Source: Arctopsyche grandis
Lineage: Eukaryota > Arthropoda > Insecta > Trichoptera > Hydropsychidae
Length of the DNA stretch: 64,000 nucleotides
NCBI RefSeq assembly: GCF_051622035.1
Contig: NC_135362.1
Location: forward strand, 12,651,501-12,715,500
Reading direction: 5' to 3'
A model generated the notes under the pieces. It had not been told where the DNA came from. It saw only the letters and a list, made by a program, of their open reading frames with translations, and made no database searches. Positions 31,328 through 42,560 of the stretch are shown one piece after another (positions within the stretch are counted from its first letter, which is position 1; the number at the start of each line of letters is the position of its first letter). A program made the position numbers and the translations under genes.

Positions 31328-31456
31328 TAAATCTACACGACTACTATCATTCTCCCATTCACATTTTTGTAACAGTTTATTTAATATTTCATAATTACAA
31401 TTTGCCCTTATAGAAACTTTTGTTGTTAAACTGCCTGTCTCACCAAACAGAGGTCC

Positions 31457-32083
31457 TTATAAAATTTTAATATTTGAGTGATCACTTATTTTTACTACAT
31501 CATTAACTTCACAATATAAATTCTCAATATTAGTCACAACTAAGTCAATGAGAGAACTAGTTTTATCATTAACTCGTGTCATATCTTTCAACTTTTGTTG
31601 ATATCCCATTTTATTAATCCATTTAGATAATTTTTTAACATAGAATTCTTCCAATCTCACCAAATTAAAATTCCAATCTCCAAACATAATTATATTGTTA
31701 TTTATATCCAAAGTCTTCTCACTTAATTCATACAAATATTTGATAAATCTTGCACTCTTTCCATTTGGTGAACGATATACAACAAGTAAAAATACAAGTA
31801 TCCCATTTATAATTATATCTACACCAATTATCCAAAATTCTTTATCAACCTTATAAATCATTACATTCGTATACTGTATTTCATTCCTTATATATAGCAA
31901 CACACTTCTGGTGTGTCTAGAATTAGAATCACACCTTATAACATTATATCCTTTCATACCCAATTCAAAATCTTCAATCTCACTAGTAATGTGCGTCTCA
32001 CTCAGCCCCAGAAACCATGGTTTCTCACAAACAATCAAATTCTCAATTTCATCCTTATGACTCGTAAATCCCTGAACATTCAC
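31457..32083 (-). pseudogene. AP-type endonuclease domain of family A element
   Basis: About 208 codons carry the exonuclease-endonuclease-phosphatase fold motifs in order: NVQGF (asparagine motif), GLSETHI (catalytic Glu), VYRSPNG, GDWNFN, SLIDLVVTN and SDHSNI (terminal Asp-His). This enzyme nicks target DNA to start reverse transcription. The frame has no ATG at its start and is cut off from the reverse transcriptase by a shift, so the copy is defective although all motif residues are present. Confidence 0.85.
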
Positions 32084-32149
32084 ACTAACTCCAAATGGTG
32101 GTTGCTATATATAACATAATATAATAATATATAAGAAAGAGTATGGGTA

Positions 32150-32528
32150 CTACCCATATCTCTATCCTACTCCTTTCCTTTTGGGCATGCTTGGGTATAA
32201 TTCCCTTGAACTTCGGAGAAACTTCTCGTTAATTCGTTTCGTTCTCCAGCTATTGCGTGGTAATACGTCATGCCCGTTGTTGCTGGAACAGTTGGGACTT
32301 TATGTCCCTAATAATTATGTGCGTGGTAGACATCATCATTTGATGGTTGTACCTGCTGCTCGCACAGTTCTTTTTCGAATGGCTCCTATTCCAAGAGCTA
32401 TTCGACTTCTCAATGAAATCGTTGCTGCTGTCCCTGAATGTGATATTTTCCACCTTGGGGAGCGTAGATTATCGGATATAATTTTAACATATTTATCTGG
32501 TAACTTGCGCTCATCATTACTTTCTTAA
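32150..32528 (+). pseudogene. C-terminal fragment of another non-LTR retrotransposon
   Basis: The frame reads LGYNSLELRRNFSLIRFVLQ, NYVRGRHHHLMVVPAARTVL and PRAIRLLNEI, ending in TAA at 32526-32528. This pattern (a LELRR helix, then a basic stretch with ARTVLF and a final R.LN) is the usual C-terminal tail of jockey/I-group reverse-transcriptase proteins. It does not match families A, B or the jockey copy here, so it is a fourth family. The upstream part is absent and a T-rich 3' region follows. Confidence 0.6.
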
Positions 32529-32970
32529 TTTGAATGTGATGTATGAATGGAATCTTAATCTACTCTCTTCCATTTGGGGCTCGCTGTGATTTTATTTTTT
32601 ATTCATATTTTGTTTTATTGTATTTTACTTTTTCTTTCTCCTTTGTACATTTTTATATACTATTTTAATTTTGTTCAGTGTAAACAATGAATGGGATTTA
32701 TGGATTTTATTTTTGATTTTTACACTTTTGTTATTATTTTTTTTTCTCTCTGAATGATGTATTATTTTCCTTTTGTTACTTTTTTTTATTATTTTATTTT
32801 GATTCGTCTTTCACCGCTCCGTGCGAACGGACGTACCGAAGACGTACTCTCTGTGCGAGCGCTCATAATACAGCGATACGCCATACCGTCAAAAAAACCC
32901 ACACCTTTTAGCATACACAACAAACACCTCCCACAAAACGAACACCAAAAGAAGAACACATGTTGGCACC

Positions 32971-34123
32971 ATGCGAGGATCCAACCTGACAAAACGACTG
33001 AAGAAGATACTAACTACAACTGAATCTCCTCAACCAGACTGCTCTCAGACCGCTCAGATGGAGACCGAGTGGCAGTTTCCAAAACATACGGCAAAGAACG
33101 TGAAAGATGTTGCTCCGATTAAAATTCAGGAGAAAAACAAATTTGAAGGGCTCTCGGAAGTTTCCGATGTCCCCAGAAGCGGTGGAAGAATCCCGCCCAT
33201 CATCATGACAGCTACTGGCACTCACGGCAGCATGATCGAGTCGATCACGAAGTTTGTAAAAGACTTCACAATGACTTACATTGGTCAAAATAATGTCAAG
33301 ATACAATGTAAAAGTCTTGAAGACTTTAAAACTTCGGGATGGATTGACACCGGACCGAAAATTCCATACCTTTTCCAGGAAGGAGGAAAAGGAAATAAAA
33401 AGTGTCGTGCGTGGCTTGCCGAAATTGCCGGAAGCTGATATTAAAGATTATATCATCAGACAGGGATTCCCAGTATCCAAAGTCATACTCATGAAGACGA
33501 AGGAGCCTAGGAGCAACGCCACCGAGCTATACTTGGTGTTCTTCGAGCCATCGGTATCGGCAAAGAAGATTAAAGAAATCCGGTACATCTGTTACACAAA
33601 GGTCAGTGTCTGCAATCGGCAGACACTGACTTTTGGCAGAAGAACTGCAATCGGCAGGCCAAGTGCGTCAAATGTGCCGGCGCTCACCTCACCGCACAAT
33701 GCAATCAAGGGATAGTTACCCCTGCTGTCTGCTCAGGCTGTTCAGGATCTCACCCTGCTAACTTCAAAGACTGTCCAAAAAGACAGAACTATCTGAAAAT
33801 GCTGGAATCGAGGAAGAATCGAGCATCAATTGTCAAAGCCAACCCTTGGAAACTCCCAGTGGTGCAGTCACAAAATATCCCGGTCGTTAACGATCATAAC
33901 TTCCCAAAGCTACCGACCATTAAAACTCCTTCACCAAATATCCCTAAAAAAACCCCACCAACCAACCAATCCCAACATTCAACCAACAACAGACCTAACT
34001 TCCATGGCGTCTATGACGAAGATGTTGAAGATCCTCCAGGAGATTCGTGCCAAGGCCAGCGGTTGCACCGACAAACTAGAGCTGGCACTCATGCTTGTCG
34101 AATATCTCGATGTCTTTGATTAA
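32971..34123 (+). pseudogene. jockey ORF1 (gag-like RNA-binding protein), frameshifted
   Basis: It starts MRGSNLTKRLKKIL at an ATG. The nucleic-acid-chaperone region follows (PPIIMTATGTHG), then after a shift near 33375 the pre-knuckle domain (EEKEIKSVVRGLPKLPEADI). After another shift near 33630 come two zinc knuckles, CVKCAGAHLTAQC and CSGCSGSHPANFKDC, and a proline-rich tail; a third shift near 34000 leads to the stop TAA at 34121-34123. A 29-nt palindrome at 33602-33630 sits at the second break. Such proteins coat the element RNA. Confidence 0.85.
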
Positions 34124-36770
34124 CGGGAGGCGCCTGAACATTCTAGCTTGGAATGCTCGTGGACTTAAGAATAAGAAAGACGAACTAGAGTCGGCGATCG
34201 GTGAGTACTGTGTTGACATAGTTTTAATCTCCGAGACCTTCTTAAAACCTCATATCCGTATTAACCTACCTAACTTTAACTGCTATCGCGAAGACCGAGA
34301 ACGGCATGGAGGGGGAGTTACCATTTTTATAAAATCCTCAATTAAACATTGTCGCGTAATAACTCCGCCATTAAAAAATTTAGAACTAACCGCCATCGAA
34401 CTAACAATTAACAACACCCGTCACATAGTAGCATCCGCTTACAATCCTCCCCAAAAACGATTATTGGCATCCGATCTTAACAAAATATTTAACATTGGTA
34501 GTTCGGTAGTGGTAGCTGGTGACTTTAATGCCAAACATCCGTTATGGAGTTGCGTAAACACTGACCAACGAGGCAAAACTCTTTTTAAATACATTCAACT
34601 AACAGATACAATCTTACTTCATCCGGATACATACACACTATCCCACAAATAACACAACCATCCACACTAGATCTTGTCCTCGTCAAGAACTGCCCAAAAA
34701 TATCGACACCAAATGCCCTTCAAGCCCTGTCGTCTGATCCTATCCCTATAATCTTCTCAATCGACGGGAAACCCGAGGAAATCATCAGGCATAGTTGGGA
34801 TTACGGGAGAGCTATCTGGCGAGAGTTCAAGTCATACATAAATGACCAAACTATTCTAACTTCTACCACACTCACAAACAAAACAGAAATCGACAGCTCC
34901 ATAATACACCTGACGGAATCAATAACTCGATCCAAACACCTTCACATACCTAAGATACAATACATTGAACACAAACTAGAGATAACTGACTTTGTTGCAA
35001 ATCTAATTAAAAGTAAAAATAAACTCCGTAAAATTTGGCAAACATCAAAAAATCCAGCATTGAAAACATTAATAAATAAGCTCACATATCAAATTAAAAT
35101 TAGAATCAAAGAAATCAAAAATGAAGCTTGGTCTGAAAAATTAGAAAAATTAAGCTCAGTTGATGGCTCTCTATGGAAATTAGCTAAAGCGATTTGCAGG
35201 AAAAAAAACTCGATTCCTCCATTAGATGATGCAGGAATCTCAGTGACGCGTGATTGCGACAAAGCAGAACTATTATCAAAATCCTTCCAAAAACATCACA
35301 CACTCACACAACATTACAATCACATATCAACGCATAATAAAGTCAACCGGTCCATTAAAATCCCAATAACAGTACTAAAAATATAAAATTTGTGCATCCT
35401 TGTGAAATCCAAAATATAATACGTAATTTAAAAAATAAAAAGGCACCTGGGCGAGATTCAATAGATAACATCATAATCAAACAACTTCCATTTAAAGCTT
35501 TAGTCTCATTATCTAAAATATTCAACGCATGTTTACTCACCGGGTATTTCCCAGAATACTGGAAAACAGCCAACGTAATTCCCATACTTAAGCCCGATAA
35601 AAGCTCAAAAAACCCGGCCAATTATCGACCCATTAGCTTACTTTGCACGCTTTCAAAAATTCTGGAAAAAATAATCTACACTCGTTTACTTAAAGTCGTA
35701 AATAAGAAATTAATAAATGAACAATTTGGATTTCGCACTGGACATTCCACGACCCAACAACTAACAAGACTAACTGAACACGTGACGAAGAACTTTAATA
35801 TGAAGAGAAGTACCGGAATGGTATGTCTCGACATAGAAAAGGCCTTTGACATGGTTTGGCACGACGGACTCATTCATAAGCTCCTTATTAACAAAATACC
35901 AAACTACCTAATTCTCATCATCAAATCGTACCTAACTCGTAGAAAGCTAGTGGTTAGCGTAAATAATGAATTATCGTCTCCAAAAATAATCGCAGCTGGC
36001 GTTCCGCAGGGTAGCTTGCTTGGCCCACTATTGTTCTCCATATATATAAATGACATACCTATTCCAAAAAACTGTCACATAGCTCTATATGCAGATGATA
36101 CCGCTTGCTTCACAAGTAGCAAAAAGCCAGACACTATTCTTAAAAATCTTGAATTTGCAATTAAAACAATGACTGAACACTTCACTAAGTGGAAAATTCA
36201 AATTAATCAAACCAAAACAGACGCCATATTCTTTAGTGTTAGAAAGCATAAGCCAAGTTCAGATCTGAAAATCCCCTCTGGAGAAAGTCTGAAATGGCAG
36301 TCAGTAATAAAATATTTAGGAGTAACGTTCGATAAAAGAATGAGATGGGCACCTCACAATGAGGCAGCGAAATGCAAGGCGATGCGGGGTATATCCTCAA
36401 TATATCCAATATTTAATCGCCATAGTTCTTTATCAACTCAAAATAAAATAAAATTATATCGCGCGCTCATATTACCATTATTAACCTATGCTTCACCTGT
36501 ATGGAATAACGCCTTTCCAAGCTCCAAGTAATACCAAATAAATCACAAAAAATAATTTATAATACACTCATATATACTAACTTGAAAAAACTGCATGCCA
36601 TATATAATATTCCGTTTGTTACAGACATTACTAACAAACTAACCATTAGATTCTATGACAGAATCACTAATAACCATACTAACACACTTGTGAAGAGTCT
36701 CGGTGATTACAACAAAATGTCTATACCCTACAGGTATAAACACAGATTACCTAAACACAATCTGCCATAG
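34110..36770 (+). pseudogene. jockey ORF2 (endonuclease and reverse transcriptase), frameshifted
   Basis: ATG at 34110 overlaps ORF1 by 14 nt. The endonuclease has LAWNARGLKNKKDEL, LISETFL, SAYNPP and GDFNAKHPLWSC. A shift near 34640 interrupts before the STLDLVLV segment. A second shift near 35385 precedes the reverse transcriptase at 35392-36531 (NKKAPGRDSIDN, ANYRPISLL, DIEKAFDMVWHDGL, GVPQGSLLGPLLFSIYINDI, catalytic YADD). A third near 36515 puts the C-terminus in a new frame, ending TAG at 36768-36770. Catalytic residues are present but the chain is broken. Confidence 0.9.
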
Positions 36771-37124
36771 GTCATCGACTGTAGATAGTCTTTAATTAAT
36801 ATTATGTATTAGATGTATTATGAACATTTCTAAGGATTGTAAATAGGTTTTTGAGCTCTTTTTCCTATAATGTTGTAGATTAACATTAGAATTAGAATAA
36901 TATAATACTATGATTACTAACCAAATTAAATTAAATTGTAAAATAGAAAATGATCAGTAGATCAGTAGCTATTAAAATAGACATAAGATGTATTGTGAAC
37001 ATAATTTCGTAATAATAAAAAGCATTTAAAAATCAAATTATTTTATTTTACCATGTTTTCTGCTTTTTTTTTTCCTTTATTTACGGTTTACTTGTTTTTA
37101 TATCATGTTTATATATCTTTTTCA

Positions 37125-37195
37125 AATGTAGGCCATTGTGGCGCATTAGGTTCTTCCTGTAATGCCACAATGGTCCAAAACTATTAAATAAATAA
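37125..37195 (+). repeat. retroposon 3' end: hairpin plus (AAAT)n, copy 1
   Basis: GCCATTGTGGCGCATTAGG faces CCTGTAATGCCACAATGG, followed by (TAAA)n. A second copy in the opposite orientation is at 42160-42222. The stem and 4-bp repeat tail resemble 3' ends of CR1/L2-like elements or the SINEs they mobilise. Confidence 0.75.
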
Positions 37196-37356
37196 ATAAA
37201 TAACTAATTTTGTTCCTCTTCCATCCCTCTAGTCCCTTATACATAGTACATTCACGATCAAAAGGATCATGATCCATGCTCAGATTCATTCCTAATCTTT
37301 TATTCGTCTTCTCGCAATCAGTGCATTTAGGCATTTCCTTGCACTCTGACATGATG

Positions 37357-38300
37357 TGTTTTGGAATAGTGTGAATTTATAAAACAGTAAGAATTTAAAG
37401 ATTAATGAAATAATATGATTGTTATGTTATGTTACTTTTGAGTAGCATAGACTAGGCCAGAAAAAGGTAAAAAAAGGTTATATTTTGTTTTGTTAAATGG
37501 TATTCCTTGGGTAAAATTCTTAGAAATTGTTCGATCTGTGGAGCGAATTGTTATAATTTATAACAATTCGCTTATAAACTTATAACTTATAACATAAGCT
37601 TATATTATAAAAGCTTATAACTTATAAAGGTCCACCTCATTTTTTTTATTTACAACTGAAATGGTCGTTTGTTTATTGTTTCCCTTCGTAGAATTAGCGG
37701 AACGGAAAATACAACTACAAGAACATTTACTTGTAGTGAAATTCAACCATGGTATTCCCACTGTTAATCTTCACGTGCATTAAACACGTGCAATTTTTTC
37801 AGGGACGTCATTTGGGAGGGCATGGGGGGGCACTCGCCCCCCCCCCCTAAATTTAGGAATAGTGTTATTTTAGAAAATATTATGAATTTAATGATTAATG
37901 AGATACTATGGATCTATGAATGCTACGTTTATTTCTTATGTTACTTTTGGGTAGCTTAGTAACTAATAAAATAATCGCTACTACGTGCTTTGAAAAAAAA
38001 AAGATTTTATATTTTGGTTTTTAAGTGGTATGTATGCCTTTGGTAAAATTTTTAGAAATTGTTCATCTTATGGAGCGAATCGTTAGAAAGGTCTCCTTTA
38101 CATCATTTTGTCTCAAAACTGTTTTTGTAATGTGTAACGTTTATTTTTCCGAAAGTTCGTATTTATTTTTTGTTTTCAAGAAAGGTTTTAAATTAATATT
38201 TTACTGGTTTTATTTCTCGTATTTTTATTCGCAGCCGCCCATTCTCACACAAAACAACGAATGAGATGGATTTAATCTTCATGTGTAACGAATCCGGTTC
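37357..38300 (+). repeat. diverged direct duplication, unit about 490 bp
   Basis: Unit 1 (37357-37800) and unit 2 (37848-38300) share GGAATAGTGT, TTATGTTACTTTTG.GTAGC, TAGAAATTGTTC and TTAATCTTCA in the same order. Between them lies CAGGGACGTCATTTGGGAGG with G and C runs, which looks like a hAT end. Unit 1 contains a 29-nt palindrome (37543-37571). Confidence 0.6.
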
Positions 38301-38319
38301 AAAAACCGGAATCCGGTTC

Positions 38320-40660
38320 CCCCTTGGTTTACATCGTCTCTTATTAAAATAATAAAAGAAAAAACCAATTTCCTTAAAAAATTTAAAATGTTTTCAAATC
38401 CCTTAGATTTTGATAAGTTTTTCACTATTAAGAGCTCGAATTAAAAAATATTCTTTAATCTGCTTTAGAAATTATATTTCTCTAATTCAAAATAATATTA
38501 AAACTAATCCAAAATCATTTTGGTCATATATAAATTAAAAAAAAATACCTCCTCTTCATATCCTTCCGTAATGTATTATGGAAATAAGTCGGCTTCCCAT
38601 GGTTCTGAAATCTGTACCATTTTTGCTGACTATTTTGACTCCACTTTCAATAGTAATTCTACCATTAACCTTTCTATCTCTAATACAGATACTTCTTCAT
38701 ATAACTTGACTACTTTTCATTTTGACATATCTACTGTACTCAGTCACATCAACTCTCTCAATGTTAATCTTGGTGCGGGTTGTGATGGTTTGCCTTCTTT
38801 TTTCCTTGTTAAATGTGCTGTCCCATTATCTCTTCCCATAACAATCCTTTTCAATCTTTCTATGTCTAACGGTAAATTTCCTGACTATTGGAAATTATCT
38901 TACATCACCCCTATTTTTAAAAAAGGTGATAAGAATCTTATTGAGAATTACCGTCCTATATCTAAACTTTCTGTCATTAGTAAAATCTTTGAAAAAATTA
39001 TCTATAAGTTCCTTTTCTCCAATTTCAAAAACTACATTATACCTGAACAACACGGTTTTTTTAAGGGGAGATCGGTAGAGACTAACCTGCTTAATTTCAC
39101 TAGTACTCTCACATCTTATAAGGACAAACGAATCCAAATAGACGTCGTTTATACGGATTTCTCTAAAGCTTTTGATAAAATCAATCACAACCTATTACTC
39201 AATAAACTTTGGTCCCTCGGAATCCGAGGAAATTTATTTCGTTGGATCTCTTCGTATATACTAAATCGTCACCAAATCGTAATTCTTAATGGTTTTAAAT
39301 CATCACTTAGACATATTCCTTCCGGTGTCCCACAAGGATCGTATTTAGGTCTCTTATTCTTTTTACTCTATATTAATGATATCTCATACATCTTTAAACA
39401 TTCCTTTATACTTCTTTACGCTGATGATTTAAAAATTTACAAACCAATATACACCATAGACGATTGTCATAAGATACAAGAAGATCTAGATAGATTCTCT
39501 ATATATTGTTTTAATAATGATCTTTTTATTAATCTAGAAAAATGCTCTATTTTAAATTTCACTAGAAATAAGTCAATTATTACCAATCAATATCAATTAA
39601 ATCATTCAATCCTTAACACGTCATCTTCTATTAAGGATCTTGGTGTAATACTCAATAATAAACTAGATTTCTCTGAACATATTTCGTTTATTACCAACAA
39701 AGCATTTAAATCTCTTGGATTCCTACTCCGCTCAACAAAACCCTTTAATGATCCTTATGTACTTAAATTACTTTATTTTTCCTTTGTAAGGTCTCACCTT
39801 GAATTTGCCTCAATTATCTGGTCACCTTTTTATTTATCCCATATTAATTGTATTGAGAAAGTTCAACTTAAATTTATTAAATCCTTACGATACCTTTTTC
39901 CTACCTATACCCATTCTACTGTTTCCGACATTTTAAAAATCCTTTCTTTTAACAATCTTTCTGTCAGGCGACGACATACTGATGCTATATTCTTCTTTAA
40001 GCTCATAAATGGTTTCCTTGATTGTTCTGATTTACTGAATAAGGTTAATTTCAGAATCCCAGTTCGGTACTCTAGACGCGTTGCACTCTTTTCACTTGAT
40101 CCTTTCAATACTAATTCCCAAAAATATTTTTATCTGCAGCGCGTTTATCGTATGTTTAACGGAGAGCTGAATGAGGTTGATCTATTTGGTATTTCCCTAC
40201 ATCAATTCAGGTCTAACATCAAGAGAATCTTGACCGATTGATTCATTTCTTCTCCTATTCTATTTTTCCAATATTTTTTATACTTTAGTTTAGTTATTTA
40301 ATGTGCTATTTAATCATATTATAGCTTTCATTCTTTTCCTTTTCATTTGTTTATTTTGTATTTACCTTTTTCATTTGTTTTATATTTGTAAATTTCAATA
40401 TCTTCTTATATTCTATTTTATAACCTATTCCAAATATTTTAATACTATAGTTTAATTATGCAATGTTCTACATATTTTGTCATGCCTTTATTCTTTACTT
40501 TTTAATTTGTTTTCCTTATATTTATCTTTTTCATTTTTGTAAAAATCTATTATTGGACTCGGATGTTACATATATTATTTATTTACTATTTGTTTTTTTA
40601 TACATATCTATGTACATCCTGTCTGTTGACTTTTCAATAAATAAAATAAAAAAAAAAAAA
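38320..40660 (+). mobile_element. jockey-superfamily retrotransposon (family B), 5'-truncated
   Basis: It begins in the linker (PWFTSSLIK-like) at about 38320, includes the reverse-transcriptase ORF, a ~400-bp 3' UTR and an A-rich tail (AATAAAATAAAAAA...). A 3' fragment nearly identical to its end lies at 8822-9540 on the other strand. Confidence 0.9.
38520..40241 (+). CDS. reverse transcriptase ORF of family B (573 codons open)
   Basis: The frame is open from 38520 (the first codon is accidental; real coding begins upstream and is shifted in an A-run near 38535-38545) to TGA at 40239-40241. Motifs: CDGLPSFFLVKCA, ENYRPISKLSVISKIFEKII, TDFSKAFDKINHNLLLNKL, SGVPQGSYLG, catalytic YADD (LLYADDLKIY), and the C-terminal thumb to QFRSNIKRILTD. 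The first Pro after LG is Leu (LGLLFF instead of LGPLLF), a change at a conserved position. The endonuclease is missing. The long open frame suggests a recent insertion. Confidence 0.85.
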   Translation: MVIYKLKKNTSSSYPSVMYYGNKSASHGSEICTIFADYFDSTFNSNSTINLSISNTDTSSYNLTTFHFDISTVLSHINSLNVNLGAGCDGLPSFFLVKCAVPLSLPITILFNLSMSNGKFPDYWKLSYITPIFKKGDKNLIENYRPISKLSVISKIFEKIIYKFLFSNFKNYIIPEQHGFFKGRSVETNLLNFTSTLTSYKDKRIQIDVVYTDFSKAFDKINHNLLLNKLWSLGIRGNLFRWISSYILNRHQIVILNGFKSSLRHIPSGVPQGSYLGLLFFLLYINDISYIFKHSFILLYADDLKIYKPIYTIDDCHKIQEDLDRFSIYCFNNDLFINLEKCSILNFTRNKSIITNQYQLNHSILNTSSSIKDLGVILNNKLDFSEHISFITNKAFKSLGFLLRSTKPFNDPYVLKLLYFSFVRSHLEFASIIWSPFYLSHINCIEKVQLKFIKSLRYLFPTYTHSTVSDILKILSFNNLSVRRRHTDAIFFFKLINGFLDCSDLLNKVNFRIPVRYSRRVALFSLDPFNTNSQKYFYLQRVYRMFNGELNEVDLFGISLHQFRSNIKRILTD

Positions 40661-40674
40661 AAAAAGTTTTAGTT

Positions 40675-40812
40675 ATTTAATGTTAGTACATAAAGAACAC
40701 AAATATAAATTTTCAGCTTCATACGTTCAGGGTTGTGGTAAAAAAAATCGTGTGATCACAACATTTGTGACTTTTCTAAGTGGAAAAAATCCCACTTCAG
40801 GTTAATTAAATT
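40675..40812 (+). repeat. interspersed repeat block, copy 1 of 2
   Basis: TTAGTACATAAAGAACAC, AATATAAATTTTCAGCTT and ATACGTTCAGGG.TGTGG recur in the same order at 58115-58245. It lies just ahead of the (CA)n-class repeat copy 4 and may be part of the same composite family. Confidence 0.7.
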
Positions 40813-40869
40813 TAATGATTTTTTTAATTATATTTTCATCACATTGATACAAGGAATTATACCTAAAAT

Positions 40870-41225
40870 CGTGAAGAGCACAGATATTTGAAGGGTCGAT
40901 TAAAATACATAGTGGAAGAAAAATCCGGTAAACTGCCACTGTCGGTTAAATTTTATATACATATGTATGTATACTCGTAACTTGGCATTAAGTTTATAAT
41001 TCTAGATATGACATATCAGTTCAATACGTAAAAGTACTACTTCCAGTTGAGATAAAAATAATTTTATATATACATACATATACAAAATTATAAAAATAAT
41101 AAAAATACAATCAGAAACACACACAAACACACACTTAGACACACAATTTTTTAGATTATGAAAACGTGATCAGTAATAGATTCTAAGTTTAAATTTTTGC
41201 ATGATCTCAAAACTTGTTATTACGT
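40870..41225 (+). repeat. interspersed (CA)n-class repeat, copy 4
   Basis: Contains CTCGTAACTTGGCATTAAGT, TTCTAGATATGA, a short CA tract (41115-41145), then TTAGATTATGAAAACGTGAT and GCATGATCTCAAAACTTGTT. More diverged than the other copies. Confidence 0.7.
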
Positions 41226-41229
41226 ACTT

Positions 41230-41770
41230 ATGTTTGTATAAAGTAAAAAAAGTCGGTAGAAATTAAGTTAATTTTTTAGTGACACAGTTTGATGGACGAT
41301 TTTTGCTGACTATTTGAAGATTTTTGGAAAAAAAATTTCGGCGCTTTTTTAACCTAATTTAGAGTTTCAATTTAGAGTTTCATCTCTTCCTTCGTGGTTT
41401 GAAAAGATTTTTATTATTATTTTTATTTTTCTGATTAGCTGTTATTTTTTTGTGTATATGGCCAAGGAACCCCATATACCCTTCGGGCCGGCGCTGGTAT
41501 TTAGTAAATATATCAATTAATTACAAAAATTTACTGAAGATGCCTGGTATAAGATTCAGCGATAAAGTGATGACTAGAGTGCGGACCCAAATCGCGTCGT
41601 TCATTGTGCAGTTGCTGTAAATACTCATTCGAAGAAACGAGATTATGGAACAATGATAATTTAATATGAGATACGTAGAACTTATTTCACTATCATTATT
41701 AACTTTAGTTCACTTTAGACCGTCATTTGCGGACGCGTTAACGGAATCTTGATGATGATGTTTGTCGCTC
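41230..41770. other. intergenic DNA, nothing recognised
   Basis: AT-rich with one GC block at 41458-41500 (CCCATATACCCTTCGGGCCG). No ORF or terminal repeat seen. Confidence 0.4.
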
Positions 41771-41775
41771 TCAGG

Positions 41776-42035
41776 AGTCGATGGTGAAGACTAACTGTCA
41801 CTGCGGGGTCGATATTGATGACTGTCTTTACGGAGTCGATGTTGATGACTGACTTGAATCAGTATGAGGTTATATACTTTAAGACAATGAAGTATTGAAG
41901 ACACGTGTCGTTCAATTTTGGTTCGTCATTAAATTTGGTGTGTCACACATCAATGGGTTACTTGTTAATTTACGTGTGTCATACATCAATGGGTTACTTG
42001 TTAAATTAGGTGTGCCACAAATCAATGGTGTGTCT
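41776..42035 (+). repeat. two short tandem repeats in series
   Basis: First, three ~28-bp units of the form GAGTCGATGTTGATGACTG (41776-41860). Second, two and a half 36-bp units GTGTGTCA.ACATCAATGGGT + TACTTGTTAA (about 41938-42035). They may belong to one unrecognised element. Confidence 0.7.
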
Positions 42036-42159
42036 TATTCCTACTCGTTAGTCAACTAAATTGATAAGCGAGGTATGTAACATTGGGTTGGGCAAATTCA
42101 GGCACTCCTGTCATTGATAAGGAAGGTACATAACAATATGTACGCAGTATCAATAGATT

Positions 42160-42222
42160 TATTTATTTATTTTAAACAGACCATTGTGGCATAACAGGAA
42201 TTCCTAAAGCGCCACAATGGTC
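42160..42222 (-). repeat. retroposon 3' end: hairpin plus (AAAT)n, copy 2
   Basis: Reversed, it reads TTGACCATTGTGGCGCTTTA, GGAATTCCTGTTATGCCACA, ATGGTC, then (AAAT)n: the same stem and tail as 37125-37195. Confidence 0.75.
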
Positions 42223-42319
42223 AAAAATATAACACAAAAAAGAAAAAAACAAAATAACAATTAAACATAAACATAAATACATCCATACATACATAAAAAA
42301 TAGCATTTATAATAACAGA

Positions 42320-42413
42320 TGAAGTTTTGTGATCATGCGAAAATTCTAACTCGAGATTTTGACTGATTCGAACTCAGAATCGATCACTGATCACCTTTTC
42401 ATGATCTAGAAAA

Positions 42414-42476
<63 letters not shown>

Positions 42477-42558
42477 TGTGGCTGTGTATCTGTGTATTTT
42501 GGGGATTTTTTGAACACCGTTAGTCCTATTGAACTGAAACTTAGTATCTAATACTGAA
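42320..42558 (-). repeat. interspersed (CA)n-class repeat, copy 5 (reversed)
   Basis: Tail block reversed (GTTTTGTGATCATGCG ... TCATGATCTAG) at 42325-42412, then a (TG)n tract of about 66 bp (42417-42483), then GAACACCGTTAGTCC and GAACTGAAACTTAGTATC. It ends where the LRR pseudogene begins. Confidence 0.85.
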
Positions 42559-42560
42559 TT

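Larger units (their letters stand above)
29308..32110 (-). mobile_element. CR1/L2/Jockey-group retrotransposon (family A), copy 2, nearly full length
   Basis: On the minus strand: endonuclease, linker and reverse transcriptase in the normal order. The 3' end is lost at about 29308, where similarity with copy 1 (up to about 2990) stops, so the tail is missing. Several frameshifts separate the pieces. The start near 32110 may lack a few 5' codons. Confidence 0.85.
32810..37020 (+). mobile_element. jockey-clade retrotransposon, near full length, defective
   Basis: It has a GC-richer 5' leader (about 32810-32970), ORF1 with zinc knuckles, ORF2 with endonuclease and reverse transcriptase, and an AT-rich 3' UTR ending near AATAATAAAAAGC (37010-37022). 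The ORFs overlap slightly. Both carry frameshifts. A fragment of the same family is at 18362-18563. Confidence 0.9.
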
